Source: CAZNKU01 sp045654805
GTDB lineage: Bacteria > Bacillota > Clostridia > Monoglobales > Firm-18
NCBI GenBank assembly: GCA_045654805.1
Contig: JAZOOD010000027.1
Coordinates: 1-64,000, forward strand
DNA: 64,000 nucleotides
Direction: 5' to 3'
The notes under the pieces were generated by a model that made no database searches, was not told the DNA's origin, and saw nothing but the letters and a program-made list of their open reading frames with translations. The stretch's first letter is position 1. The number at the start of each line of letters is the position of its first letter. The position numbers and the translations under genes were made by a program. Positions 7,347 to 15,708 of this stretch are shown here, piece by piece.

Positions 7347-7673
7347 TTATTTTTTACACATAATAACATAATTATCATATCTAACTAATTCAATCATTTC
7401 ATCGCTTTCAATAATAGTATAATCTGCCTGTGTATCTTCATATTTTAACGAAATTACATCTCCGTCGATTTCCCACTCAAACTCACTTTTTGCACTACCT
7501 AACATATGAAATCCTGTTCCATCCTTTTCAAAATCATATATAACAACCTTATCTGCAAAGTAATCACAAGTCCATTTTCTCTCAACTAAATAATCTTCAA
7601 AATTCTTTCCGCAACCTGATAACAACATTATCAAAGCCATTACAATAATACCAACGTTAAAAAACTTTTTCAT
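7347..7673 (-). CDS. Small lipoprotein (108 aa) of the cotJC element
   Basis: The N-terminus has two Lys, a hydrophobic stretch and a lipobox (LLSGC, Cys near residue 21), so the product should be a lipid-anchored surface protein. The mature part has about 87 residues and looks like a small beta-rich domain: alternating strands with FEKDGTGFHM and FEWEIDGDVISLKY resemble the repeat-type folds of small secreted proteins that report a ligand or stress. The exact family is not recognised. It follows the larger lipoprotein gene by 37 bases and is likely in the same transcript. Confidence 0.75.
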   Translation of the reverse strand: MKKFFNVGIIVMALIMLLSGCGKNFEDYLVERKWTCDYFADKVVIYDFEKDGTGFHMLGSAKSEFEWEIDGDVISLKYEDTQADYTIIESDEMIELVRYDNYVIMCKK

Positions 7674-7710
7674 AATTCTGTTCTCCTTTTCATTTGTAAC
7701 TTTTTATAAT

Positions 7711-8541
7711 TTACATAACAACATCTGTAAATGCAAGTGTATATGTTCCAGGTGCAAGTTTACTTGTATTAGTTATATATATGCTTTCAGAAAATTTTTC
7801 ATTAAGATTAATGTTATGCTTTGTAATCATTCCTGACCCCACAACAACATTAGAACTATCATATAACTTCCAATTCATAGTGCAGTTCATAGATGCACCA
7901 CCTTTAAAATCAAAGGTTTTTTCACAAAGCAAATCAAGAGTAATCTTTTCAGATGTAACATTTACTTTTGCTTCTCTTATTGTACAGGTAGAATATTTAT
8001 CGCCTCTGCTGCCTATCCAATGTACATCTTGTGGCAAGTTGTTTTTTAAAACAACTGATATATTTGGCTTATTCTCTTTAGTGGTTGATGCTTGTGTTTC
8101 ATCTGTTTTCTTTTCAACCACATTAACTTTACATCTGTTAGTTGTTGATTTCTCATCTATTCCAATTTCAACAAAGATATAAGTTGTTCCAAGTGCTACC
8201 GCTTGAAACGTTTCAAAGCCTGGCTCATCAGTGTTAATTAGTCCTTTGTTAGGGTCCCAATCTCCGCCATATCTTAATATACGGGTATCACTTGTTTCTC
8301 TTTCACCATTCTCTTTTTGATAATAAAAAAGTGGTCTTTCTTTGTCCTTTGGAGAGTATTCAATTTGAAATTCTTCACCTAATTCAACAGTTATTTCTTC
8401 AGGTGATATTACCCAATTTATAATCTCGTCAGGTTTAGGTTCATTAGAAACATTTGTACTTTCTGTATTACTACAAGAAATAAGTGTTAATGAAATAAGC
8501 AAACATAAGCATACTGTTATTAATTTTTTTGTGTTTTTCAT
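7711..8541 (-). CDS. Lipoprotein with Ig-like domain (276 aa)
   Basis: The signal peptide ends in a lipobox (LTLISC, Cys23). A Ser/Asn/Thr-rich linker follows, then a BIG2/Ig-like domain (about 45-145) beginning ISPEEITVELGEEF and ending TNRCKVNVVEK. A Thr/Lys-rich spacer and a second beta domain to the end (AKVNVTSEKITLDL, then LAPGTYTLAF) complete it. It is predicted to be exported and membrane-anchored, with unknown ligand. An AAGGAG site lies seven bases before the ATG. A transcription terminator and a folded leader lie directly upstream, suggesting regulation by attenuation. Confidence 0.75.
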   Translation of the reverse strand: MKNTKKLITVCLCLLISLTLISCSNTESTNVSNEPKPDEIINWVISPEEITVELGEEFQIEYSPKDKERPLFYYQKENGERETSDTRILRYGGDWDPNKGLINTDEPGFETFQAVALGTTYIFVEIGIDEKSTTNRCKVNVVEKKTDETQASTTKENKPNISVVLKNNLPQDVHWIGSRGDKYSTCTIREAKVNVTSEKITLDLLCEKTFDFKGGASMNCTMNWKLYDSSNVVVGSGMITKHNINLNEKFSESIYITNTSKLAPGTYTLAFTDVVM

Positions 8542-8559
8542 AGTAATTCTCCTTGTATT

Positions 8560-8587
8560 AAAAAATGCGTGGGCAAATGCCCACGCA
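8560..8587 (-). terminator. Rho-independent terminator in the leader of the lipoprotein gene
   Basis: The ten-base arms are perfect, with a two-base loop and six T residues on the minus strand. Its place between a promoter and a ribosome binding site points to attenuation or to a separate small RNA. Confidence 0.85.
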
Positions 8588-8718
8588 CGAAAAACGAGGC
8601 AATGCTCCTGTTGTCACGCAGTTCACTATTCCTACATCGTATGGAAAATGATAAGCAAGCCTGCGTTTTTACCAACGCAAGCCACACGATATAAGAATAA
8701 CATATTAAACTACGTGAC
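8560..8718 (-). ncRNA. Folded leader RNA ending in a terminator ahead of the lipoprotein gene
   Basis: From a promoter at 8725-8753 the expected transcript has an 18-bp helix (8682-8699 with 8627-8644, three wobble pairs) enclosing a six-pair hairpin (8662-8667 with 8674-8679). A linker and a strong terminator (arms 8566-8575 and 8578-8587, T-run 8560-8565) follow. The lipoprotein ribosome site starts only nine bases past the T-run. The linker carries a second TGCGTG (complement near 8614-8619) that could pair with the terminator's CACGCA, giving an anti-terminator. I do not recognise a known riboswitch class. Confidence 0.5.
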
Positions 8719-8724
8719 TAATAC

Positions 8725-8753
8725 ATTTTAACATAAAATTTATCTCTTTTCAA
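8725..8753 (-). promoter_or_regulatory. Promoter of the leader RNA
   Basis: TTGAAA (8748-8753) and TAAAAT (8725-8730) on the minus strand are 17 bases apart. Confidence 0.6.
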
Positions 8754-9079
8754 TACTTTTACAAATATTTACCTGATTAAACAAAAAATAACCGTATTGA
8801 CTACGGCTACTTTATACATATATCCCAACCACCCACCCTTGCAAAATACCATAAGGATATAATTCCCATATGATTTAATGTTGTATAAGAATTTTAAGTT
8901 GTATTATTATTTTATACTAGTATATATACCTCTCTATATTAATAACAACGACACTGTCTAAATTTATGTCCAATATAAAACTTTTTTTATAAATATTTTC
9001 CAAAATAATACTTTTCTGTGTTATTGCTGAAAATAAAATTTTTAAATTTTTCTATGTATTCCATATCAAGCAGAAGGCA
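8754..9079. other. AT-rich right end of the cotJC element
   Basis: No gene is recognised. An eight-pair hairpin with a five-base loop near 8793-8813 is followed by TTTTTT on the minus strand and looks like a terminator. It suggests a minus-strand transcript starting inside this gap, perhaps one of a few 20-27-residue frames, none convincing. Confidence 0.35.
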
Positions 9080-9484
9080 GGTACAGAAGAACTTGCACAC
9101 CTTGAAATTGTTGGTGCAATGGTTCATCAGTTAACCAGAAATTTATCTATGAAACAAATTAAAGAACAAGGTTTTGGTGATTATTATACAGACCACGGTG
9201 TTGGCGTATATCCACAGAGTGCAGCAGGTACTCCCTGGTCAGCTGCAACAATTGCTGTAAAAGGTGATGTAATTGCAGACCTCAACGAAAACCTTGCTGC
9301 TGAACAAAAAGCAAGAGCAACCTACGAAAATCTGCTAAAATTAGCTGATGATCCTGATGTAATTGAACCTCTAAAATTTCTTCGTACAAGAGAAATTGTT
9401 CATTATCAACGTTTCGGTGAAGTTTTAAATGATATTCAACAAAAAATGTCATCTAAAAACAAATTTTATTTTAACAAAAAATGA
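9080..9484 (+). CDS. cotJC: cotJC (manganese catalase-type spore coat protein), C-terminal segment
   Basis: The frame continues the fragment at 3134-3235 exactly. It reads TEELAHLEIVGAMVHQLT, then DHGVGVYP, then DLNENLAAEQKARATYENL and LKFLRTREIVHYQRFGE. These are the ferritin-like Mn-catalase motifs with the Glu and His metal ligands. About 134 residues of a protein that is usually near 190-200 are here. The first ATG (9119) has no ribosome site and lies inside the conserved core, so the segment cannot make a working protein by itself. CotJC is a mother-cell-made coat protein of the cotJABC operon; cotJA and cotJB are not in the window. Confidence 0.92.
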   Translation, partial: GTEELAHLEIVGAMVHQLTRNLSMKQIKEQGFGDYYTDHGVGVYPQSAAGTPWSAATIAVKGDVIADLNENLAAEQKARATYENLLKLADDPDVIEPLKFLRTREIVHYQRFGEVLNDIQQKMSSKNKFYFNKK

Positions 9485-9502
9485 CAAAACTTTTTTCAAT
9501 AT

Positions 9503-9550
9503 TATAAAAAACAATAACCGCAATTCTAAAATTAGAATTGCGGTTATTGT
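9503..9550 (-). terminator. Terminator of the tRNA-Ser pair
   Basis: Perfect 18-bp arms (9511-9528 and 9533-9550) with a four-base loop are followed on the minus strand by a T-rich tract (9503-9510). The stem may also end cotJC transcripts from the other side. Confidence 0.85.
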
Positions 9551-9551
9551 T

Positions 9552-9642
9552 TGGCGGAGAAGGAGAGATTTGAACTCTCGCGCCGGTTTCCCGACCTACA
9601 CCCTTAGCAGGGGCGCCTCTTCGGCCTCTTGAGTACTTCTCC
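9552..9642 (-). tRNA. tRNA-Ser (GCT)
   Basis: The 91-nt gene has the GGAGAAG/CTTCTCC acceptor stem, anticodon GCT in a CTGCTAA loop, a long class II variable arm, a TTCAAAT T-loop, G discriminator and an encoded CCA. It decodes AGC/AGU. It lies just downstream of a second tRNA-Ser. Confidence 0.97.
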
Positions 9643-9706
9643 AAACCGTAGCTAACTATGAAATATTAAAGTAAAAACTCCGAAAGATACTATCTCCGAA
9701 GTTTTA

Positions 9707-9796
9707 TGGAGGAGAGGGGCGGATTCGAACCCCCGGACGGCGCAAACCGTCACTGGTTTTCAAGACCAGCTCTTTAAACCACTCAGACACCTCTCC
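9707..9796 (-). tRNA. tRNA-Ser (TGA)
   Basis: The 90-nt gene has the GGAGAGG/CCTCTCC acceptor stem, anticodon TGA in a CTTGAAA loop, a long variable arm, a TTCGAAT T-loop and an encoded CCA. It decodes UCN codons. It is the first gene of a two-tRNA transcript. Confidence 0.97.
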
Positions 9797-9898
9797 GTGT
9801 CAACGAATAATATTTTAACACAATTAAAAGGTTATGTCAATAGTTTTTTGAAATTTTATTAAGGAGTTTCTTTAATTAAAGAAACTCCTTGACATGAA

Positions 9899-10456
9899 TC
9901 AATTATATTTATTCATTGCTTTTGAAATGTGACCTTTTATTATTAATTCAATAATCTCAGGTATATTTTTAGCACTTTCAATAAGAATTTTAGTTTCATC
10001 CTTGGAAAAATTAGATAACACATAATCAGCAAGGTCTCCAACAGGCTCACCTATACCAAAACGAACACGCGGAAATTCATCGCTTTGCAAATGATATATA
10101 ATATTTTTCATACCATTGTGTCCGCCGGCACTTCCCTTTTGTCTGATACGAATTTTACCAACATCAAGGGAAATATCATCATACATTACAAGAATGTTTT
10201 GAACAGATATTTTGAAATAATTGCAAAGTTCTCTTACACTTTCACCAGACAAATTCATATAAGTTTGAGGTTTGGCAAGAATAACGGGTACTCCTCCTAT
10301 TCTTCCTTCTCCTATCAATGCTTTACATTTTACTTTATTAATCTTAATATTTGCATATGACGCTAATACATCAAGCATTTCAAAGCCAACATTGTGTCTG
10401 GTATTTATGTATTTTTTATCGGGATTACCTAATCCAACTACAAGAAATTTTTCCAT
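9899..10456 (-). CDS. pth: Peptidyl-tRNA hydrolase
   Basis: Pth releases peptides from prematurely dropped peptidyl-tRNA. The 185-residue protein begins MEKFLVVGLGNPDKKY and has the catalytic His in NTRHNVGFEML, the ligand loop KPQTYMNLSG and GSAGGHNGMKNI, all diagnostic. The start at 10454-10456 is chosen because an upstream extension would overlap prs and has no family match. Only one base separates it from the prs stop and no strong ribosome site is seen, so translation is probably coupled to prs. Confidence 0.96.
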   Translation of the reverse strand: MEKFLVVGLGNPDKKYINTRHNVGFEMLDVLASYANIKINKVKCKALIGEGRIGGVPVILAKPQTYMNLSGESVRELCNYFKISVQNILVMYDDISLDVGKIRIRQKGSAGGHNGMKNIIYHLQSDEFPRVRFGIGEPVGDLADYVLSNFSKDETKILIESAKNIPEIIELIIKGHISKAMNKYN

Positions 10457-10457
10457 A

Positions 10458-11414
10458 TTAAACAAATATCTCACTAATTGAAGTATCATCATATATTCTC
10501 TTTATTGCTTCACCAAATACATCTGCAACTGAGAGAAATTTAATTTTATCGCATTTCTTTTCTTCAGGCTGACATATTGTATCAAGAATAACAAGCTCAT
10601 CAATAACAGAGTCATTAATTCTTTGAATAGCAGGACCTGACAATACACCATGAGTTGCGCATGCATAAACCTGTTTTGCACCTCTTTCCTTAAGTGCGTT
10701 GGCACCATTACAAAGAGTACCTGCTGTATCTATCATATCGTCCACTATAATACATATTTTGTCCTTAATATCACCAATAATATTCATAACTTCACAAACA
10801 TTAGCTTTTGGACGTCTCTTATCAACAATGGCAATAGGAACATCTAAACGTGTTGCAAAATTTCTCGCTCTTGTTACACTGCCAAGGTCTGGAGAAACAA
10901 CAACAACATCCTCTTTATTTCCATCAAATTTTTCATTAAAATACGGAGCCAAAATTGGCACACCAAGTAAATGGTCAACAGGTATATCAAAAAATCCCTG
11001 AATCTGTGGGGCATGTAAATCCATTGTAAGAACTCTGTCAGCGCCTGCCTTTGCAATAAGGTCTGCAACAAGTTTAGCTGAAATAGGGTCTCTCGCTTTA
11101 GCTTTTCTATCCTGTCTAGCATAACCATAATAAGGCATAACAGCTGTAATCCTGCCTGCAGATGCTCTCTTACAAGCATCAATCATAATAAGAAGTTCCA
11201 TCAAATGTTCATTTACAGGATATGACGTAGACTGAACAATGAATACATCCTGACCTCTGACAGTTTCATTAATATTTACACCAATTTCACCGTCACTAAA
11301 CTTAAGTACCTGTGCATCACCAAGGCTAACACCTAATTTAGATGCGATTGCCTGCGCTAGTTCCGGATTAGCATTTGCAGAAAATACTTTAATGTTTTTA
11401 CCGTGTGTTATCAC
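10458..11414 (-). CDS. prs: Ribose-phosphate pyrophosphokinase
   Basis: This enzyme makes PRPP from ribose 5-phosphate and ATP for nucleotide, His and Trp synthesis. The 318 residues match the class I family. FSDGEIGVNINE and the flexible MPYYGYARQDRKA loop lie in the N-terminal half. VVSPDLGSVTRARNFA and the PRPP-binding IIVDDMIDTAGTL lie in the second half. The length is standard. It forms a tight pair with pth, a common arrangement in Firmicutes. Confidence 0.97.
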   Translation of the reverse strand: MITHGKNIKVFSANANPELAQAIASKLGVSLGDAQVLKFSDGEIGVNINETVRGQDVFIVQSTSYPVNEHLMELLIMIDACKRASAGRITAVMPYYGYARQDRKAKARDPISAKLVADLIAKAGADRVLTMDLHAPQIQGFFDIPVDHLLGVPILAPYFNEKFDGNKEDVVVVSPDLGSVTRARNFATRLDVPIAIVDKRRPKANVCEVMNIIGDIKDKICIIVDDMIDTAGTLCNGANALKERGAKQVYACATHGVLSGPAIQRINDSVIDELVILDTICQPEEKKCDKIKFLSVADVFGEAIKRIYDDTSISEIFV

Positions 11415-11528
11415 TTTTAAGTCCTCCTATTTACCATTCTTTTTCATAAAAGTTTTATTATATATACAGTATATCACACTTTACTGTAAAAATCTACTTT
11501 TTTCTCTATTTTTTTTAAAAATAAAGTT

Positions 11529-12347
11529 TTATGTTAACATCAACCCACGCATATAGTAAAATAAATATTGCTGTGCAAAGCCTGCAAGCTCGCCAAAATG
11601 ATCAATAACAAATGAATCAAATTGTTTTTCATCTACTTCATATAACTGGTGTAAAACTTTTTTTATCCATACATCTTTCGGAAAAACATCATATTTTTGA
11701 TATGCAAACAGTAATATGCAATCAGCAACCTTATTACCAACACCTTTTATTTGCTTCAGATATTCTCTTGCATCATTAGTATCCATATTATAAATCATAT
11801 TAAGATTAATATCGCCATTTGACACCTTAATTGCAGCGTCAATAATGTATTTAGCCCTGAATCCGCTCTTTATAACATCAAGCTGTTCAATTGTCAGCTT
11901 ACTCAATGTATAAGCGTCGGGAAATGCATAATATGGTTTATCACCATATTTTATTTCTCTACCAAAATTTTCACACAAGCTTTCTATTATCTTCTTTATT
12001 CTTGGTATGTTATTATTTGCAGATATTATAAAGGAAATCAGTGTTTCCCAAGGGTCCTGTTTTAATAATCGTATTCCGTATCCGGCAGGAATAGCCTTTG
12101 CTAATATTTCATCTCGTTCTGAAAGCTTTTCTTTTATTTCATAATAACTTTTATCAAAGTCAAAATATGAATTAACAAGTTCTTCATTATCAATTTCTAT
12201 ATCAAAAATATTATTATTCTGTACAATCTTAATAACAGAATCACCAACAATACCAAGGTAAGAGTTATCATCAATTTTATTCCACCTAAAGCATTGACCA
12301 CATTCAAACGTATGTACCAAATCAAAATCACTATTTTGAATTTTCAT
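11529..12347 (-). CDS. 8-oxoguanine DNA glycosylase/AP lyase (OGG1-type)
   Basis: The 272-residue protein has an N-terminal beta domain (FECGQCFRW, typical of OGG) and an HhH-GPD fold. Its helix-hairpin-helix IKGVGNKVADCILLF contains the lysine expected for the bifunctional lyase, and the catalytic Asp is in FPKDVW. It would remove oxidised guanine in base-excision repair. I start it at 12345-12347 because GGAAGG lies about ten bases upstream; an ATG six codons earlier is possible. It is divergent from the DUF6062 gene. Confidence 0.88.
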   Translation of the reverse strand: MKIQNSDFDLVHTFECGQCFRWNKIDDNSYLGIVGDSVIKIVQNNNIFDIEIDNEELVNSYFDFDKSYYEIKEKLSERDEILAKAIPAGYGIRLLKQDPWETLISFIISANNNIPRIKKIIESLCENFGREIKYGDKPYYAFPDAYTLSKLTIEQLDVIKSGFRAKYIIDAAIKVSNGDINLNMIYNMDTNDAREYLKQIKGVGNKVADCILLFAYQKYDVFPKDVWIKKVLHQLYEVDEKQFDSFVIDHFGELAGFAQQYLFYYMRGLMLT

Positions 12348-12423
12348 AAAAAACAACCTTCCCATTTACAATTAAAAAGAAAAATGATATAATCATATAC
12401 AAGCCAAAAAAGGAGATGTAACA

Positions 12424-13158
12424 ATGAAAGAAACAATATATACAATCCCAATTAACGAGGCATTTGATCAAAAATGCAGTTGTGCTATATGTTCTATTGA
12501 ATATCGTATTGAAAGAGAGGAAACCGATGCAGTTTTAGGTCCTGCAATGATGGAGCCTGATTTTCGTATTAATTCTAATCACAAAGGTTTTTGCAAAACA
12601 CACTACAGTAATTTACTTAAAAACTGCAAAGCCTTACCAATGGCATTGGTTTTACAAACACATATCCAACAACAAAACAAAGATATTTTTGCTGAAAAGA
12701 TAGACTTTGTTTCAAAAAACAAATTTATGAAAAAGCAAAGTGATGAACATATTTCAGCAACAAAAATTACCAATTATATTGAGAAAGTCAACAACAGCTG
12801 CATAATTTGCGACAAAGTAAATGATATTATGAACAGATACTTTGACAACATTATATACATATGGAAAACCCAGGAAGATTTCCGAAAAAAATTTTCATCA
12901 CAAGAAGGGTTTTGCATTCCTCATTTTTCAAAACTCCTAAAATATGCTATGGATAATCTTAACGAACGTGAATTTAAAGAATTTTATCATACAATTATTA
13001 ATATACAAGAAAAATATCTAAATCAATATTATAGTGATATTTCAGAATTTACAATGTTATTTGACCATAACAATAACAGCATTCCCAAGGATAATGTAAA
13101 AAATTCCATAAAACGTTCCGTACATATAATTTCAAGCCTTAATTGTGAAAGCGATTAA
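12424..13158 (+). CDS. DUF6062 family protein with paired CxxC motifs
   Basis: The 244-residue cytosolic protein has two similar halves, each with a Cys pair (CAIC near residue 21, CIIC near residue 125) and a later Cys-x-x-His (FCKTHY and FCIPHF). Each half could bind one metal, probably zinc. The pattern is that of the DUF6062 family of Firmicutes, whose function is unknown. A GGAGATG site precedes the ATG. Its 3' end overlaps the convergent gatD by 20 bases. Confidence 0.8.
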   Translation: MKETIYTIPINEAFDQKCSCAICSIEYRIEREETDAVLGPAMMEPDFRINSNHKGFCKTHYSNLLKNCKALPMALVLQTHIQQQNKDIFAEKIDFVSKNKFMKKQSDEHISATKITNYIEKVNNSCIICDKVNDIMNRYFDNIIYIWKTQEDFRKKFSSQEGFCIPHFSKLLKYAMDNLNEREFKEFYHTIINIQEKYLNQYYSDISEFTMLFDHNNNSIPKDNVKNSIKRSVHIISSLNCESD

Positions 13159-13855
13159 CAATATAATTGTTTGCAGTAATTTCAATACTGTCATCAATGT
13201 CTTGCAAAACAAAGTCTTCATACTTGTTTTGCAAGGCTTTTTTTATTATAAAATCACACAGGTGCGGATTTTTAGGCAAAAGTGGTCCATGTAAATAGGT
13301 ACCTATTACATTTTTATACATAACACCCTCATAGCCATCAGCTCCGTTATTTCCATTACCATACACAACTGTTCCAAGTGGATTATAGTTGTTAATGAAA
13401 GTTCTTCCTCCGTGATTTTCAAATCCTACAACGGGATATTCAAGAAAATCCGTGTTTATTACAACATCACCAATAAACCTGTTATCATCATTTTCCGAAT
13501 AAATATCTAATACTCCCAATCCTTTAACAGTTTTATCTTTCATTTTATAATAATTCCCCAAAATCTGATATCCGCCGCATATTGCAACAACAACACCATT
13601 ATTTTCAACATAATTTTTAAATTCATCTTTAAATTCATAAAGCTTTTGGCACACTAAAAACTGTTCTCGGTCAGAGCCTCCTCCTATAAAGAGGATATCT
13701 GTATTTTCAAAGTTTATTTTATCGTCTAGCTTATACTCAGTAACAGACACATTAATTCCGCGCCATTCAGCACGTTTTAAAAGTGAAGTAATATTTCCTC
13801 TGTCCCCATAGAGATTAAGTAATTCAGGATACAGATGGGCTATTTTAAGTTCCAT
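13139..13855 (-). CDS. gatD: Lipid II isoglutaminyl synthase, glutaminase subunit GatD
   Basis: GatD supplies ammonia from glutamine so that MurT can amidate the D-Glu of lipid II. The 238-residue class I amidotransferase has YPELLNLYGDRGN at the start, nucleophile Cys93 in AICGGYQILG, and His in GTYLHGPLLPKNP. The gene overlaps murT by one base (UAAUG), so the two subunits are translationally coupled. Its substrate step is in the cytoplasm before flipping, which fits the nearby murJ. Confidence 0.95.
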   Translation of the reverse strand: MELKIAHLYPELLNLYGDRGNITSLLKRAEWRGINVSVTEYKLDDKINFENTDILFIGGGSDREQFLVCQKLYEFKDEFKNYVENNGVVVAICGGYQILGNYYKMKDKTVKGLGVLDIYSENDDNRFIGDVVINTDFLEYPVVGFENHGGRTFINNYNPLGTVVYGNGNNGADGYEGVMYKNVIGTYLHGPLLPKNPHLCDFIIKKALQNKYEDFVLQDIDDSIEITANNYIVNRFHN

Positions 13856-15180
13856 TATTCCGCCTCCAGACTTTTTAGAATATCGTGCGTAGAAAATAAA
13901 GCTGTGTAATTTACCAAAATATATAACACTTCAATATCCGCTTCCAAACCTTTTAGAATTGAATCTTTAATATTGTCAGTAATATCAAAATTGTTGATTT
14001 CTGCATATTTAAAACGAACAGCAACATCATCACGTCTTATGCCTGAAAAATAAAATTTATTTGCATTTACATTATTGAATCTTTCAAAATCAACATCCCA
14101 AATCCATGAAATATCTTTACCATCACCTGCATTGTCATTAATTACAACAACTATATTTTTCTTTCTCTTATCTCCTGCAACAGTTGAAATTGCCTGGTTA
14201 AATCCCGCAGGATTCTTTGCAAGATTGAACACAACCTGTTTTCCGTTAATAACAAATTCTTCCATTCTTCCGGTCTGTGGCTTATATTCAGAAAGAATAT
14301 CGTTTAAGTTATCTGAGCTTATACTACATAGAGAAATGGCACTATAAGACGCAAGAATGTTATAAATATTGTAAAAACCCCTGTATTTTACAGAAAATTT
14401 CTGCGTACCTACATTAAATTCAATTCCATTATCCAAATTGATGTCTGTTGCCTCGAAGTTAACCTCAGGACGTTTAAAATCGCATTTGCTACACTTATAT
14501 TTACCCAATTGACTGTAATGATAGAAATCATATTCAAGTTCTTCGCCGCAAAACATACAAAAACGACCTTCCTTGGCTTCATTAAGTGCAATACCCGCAT
14601 CTTCACCTATGCCAAAATAGTAACATTCTTTTTTGGATTTTTCTCCAAGAGATGCAACCAACGGGTCATCCGCATTAAGTATCAATTTGGTATTTTCGCA
14701 CATATCAACAGCTTTTAATAAATAATTAATAGTAATATCAATATCACCGTATCGGTCAAGCTGGTCACGGAAAAGGTTTGTGAGAATCATATAATCAGGC
14801 TCAAAGTGAGCAAAAACTTTAACTGCGGAAATTTCATCAATTTCAATACATGCATAATCCGCATCCAAATTGCCAAAAAAATCTGTTTTTTCTACAAAAG
14901 CTGTAACAACACCAGGGAGCATATTTGCCCCTACATTGTTGCAGACAACTTTTTTTTCGGAAGATTTAATTATTGTATTCAAAAGATTATTTGTAGTTGT
15001 TTTACCATTTGTTCCGCACACAACTATAATTTCATTTTTAATTTGTTTAGCCAGAATTTTTAAAATATCCGGACATATTTTCATAGCAAAAATACCAGGG
15101 GTAGACGAACTTTTCTTCCCTGCAATTTTACCTATAAATATCAAAATTTTGGTTGCCCATACAGCAAGTAATTTCCTCAT
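13855..15180 (-). CDS. murT: Lipid II isoglutaminyl synthase, Mur ligase subunit MurT
   Basis: MurT activates the alpha-carboxyl of D-Glu in lipid II with ATP and uses ammonia from GatD. The 441-residue protein has the Mur-ligase P-loop GTNGKTTTNN, the central domain, a four-Cys zinc ribbon characteristic of MurT (CMFCG and CSKCDF, about residues 205-230), and the C-terminal DUF1727 domain with NDNAGDGKD. The ATG at 15178-15180 is preceded by AGGTG. A GTG three codons earlier overlaps that site. Confidence 0.95.
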   Translation of the reverse strand: MRKLLAVWATKILIFIGKIAGKKSSSTPGIFAMKICPDILKILAKQIKNEIIVVCGTNGKTTTNNLLNTIIKSSEKKVVCNNVGANMLPGVVTAFVEKTDFFGNLDADYACIEIDEISAVKVFAHFEPDYMILTNLFRDQLDRYGDIDITINYLLKAVDMCENTKLILNADDPLVASLGEKSKKECYYFGIGEDAGIALNEAKEGRFCMFCGEELEYDFYHYSQLGKYKCSKCDFKRPEVNFEATDINLDNGIEFNVGTQKFSVKYRGFYNIYNILASYSAISLCSISSDNLNDILSEYKPQTGRMEEFVINGKQVVFNLAKNPAGFNQAISTVAGDKRKKNIVVVINDNAGDGKDISWIWDVDFERFNNVNANKFYFSGIRRDDVAVRFKYAEINNFDITDNIKDSILKGLEADIEVLYILVNYTALFSTHDILKSLEAE

Positions 15181-15202
15181 ACAATTCACCTGTTAGTTTT
15201 GT

Positions 15203-15700
15203 TTATTTCCAAACTTTATCAATAATTCCTGTAACATTACAATTAATGTTGGCAAGAGTAATCTCTTTGCCTGCACATACCTCATACATTTCAGGAGTAT
15301 AATAACCCGTATCGGTTTCAGAACCCGTTACTTTAAATGTTAAAACAACATCATACTTTTCAGGAACAACAGCACTCACAATAGTTCCATCTGTTTTTTC
15401 AACTTCACAAACGGCTTCATTTACTTTAACCTCTGTCAGTGTTCCCATAGATGAGCTGATTTTTCCTGAAAGACGAAAGTCTGTACCTACACTGTTCATA
15501 AGTAAATTTTTATTAGTTTCTCTTATTTCTCTTATAGTAATATTGTAATTAAATTCAGATGTCTGGTTAATCGCACCAACATTATTACCATTAAAACGTA
15601 CATATGCTCCAATTATTGCAATAATAATCAGAATTACAACAAGAATATCCACAATACTTATTTTACCAAAAAGCTTACCTTTAGAATTAAACAACATCAA
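15203..15700 (-). CDS. DUF4330 family membrane-anchored protein (second copy)
   Basis: The 165-residue protein has a short cytoplasmic N-terminus (NSKGKLFGKIS), one membrane segment (about 18-36) and an extracytoplasmic beta-rich domain. The N-terminal Lys-Gly-Lys-Leu-Phe-Gly-Lys followed by the helix is the DUF4330 signature. The function is unknown; the family often lies in polysaccharide or wall loci. It follows a shorter paralogue by eight bases and ends the operon murJ, ligase, GT4, DUF4330 x2. Confidence 0.75.
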   Translation of the reverse strand: MMLFNSKGKLFGKISIVDILVVILIIIAIIGAYVRFNGNNVGAINQTSEFNYNITIREIRETNKNLLMNSVGTDFRLSGKISSSMGTLTEVKVNEAVCEVEKTDGTIVSAVVPEKYDVVLTFKVTGSETDTGYYTPEMYEVCAGKEITLANINCNVTGIIDKVWK

Positions 15701-15708
15701 AATTCACC

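Larger units (their letters stand above)
3236..9082. mobile_element. Skin-like serine-recombinase element interrupting cotJC (5,847 bp)
   Basis: The left junction falls after GGT (3233-3235) and the right junction after GGT (9080-9082). Joining 3235 to 9083 gives an uninterrupted CotJC frame, Leu-Thr-Asp-Ile-Gly followed by Thr-Glu-Glu-Leu. The shared core is only GGT, as expected for a large serine recombinase with a two-base crossover. All genes inside run opposite to cotJC: a large serine recombinase next to the left end, a 74-aa protein, a small serine recombinase, an unknown, and two lipoproteins. No conjugation or phage structural genes are present. Regulated excision is inferred from the position in a spore gene. 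Confidence 0.85.

Noticed and set aside
9119..9484. Reading the Mn-catalase frame from the ATG at 9119 as a complete small gene
   Set aside because: The ATG has no ribosome site and lies within the conserved core; homology continues upstream to the exact element junction at 9080 and resumes at 3235.
9429..9632. Open frame running from cotJC into the tRNA-Ser region
   Set aside because: It reads antisense through a tRNA gene and a terminator stem and overlaps cotJC in another frame.
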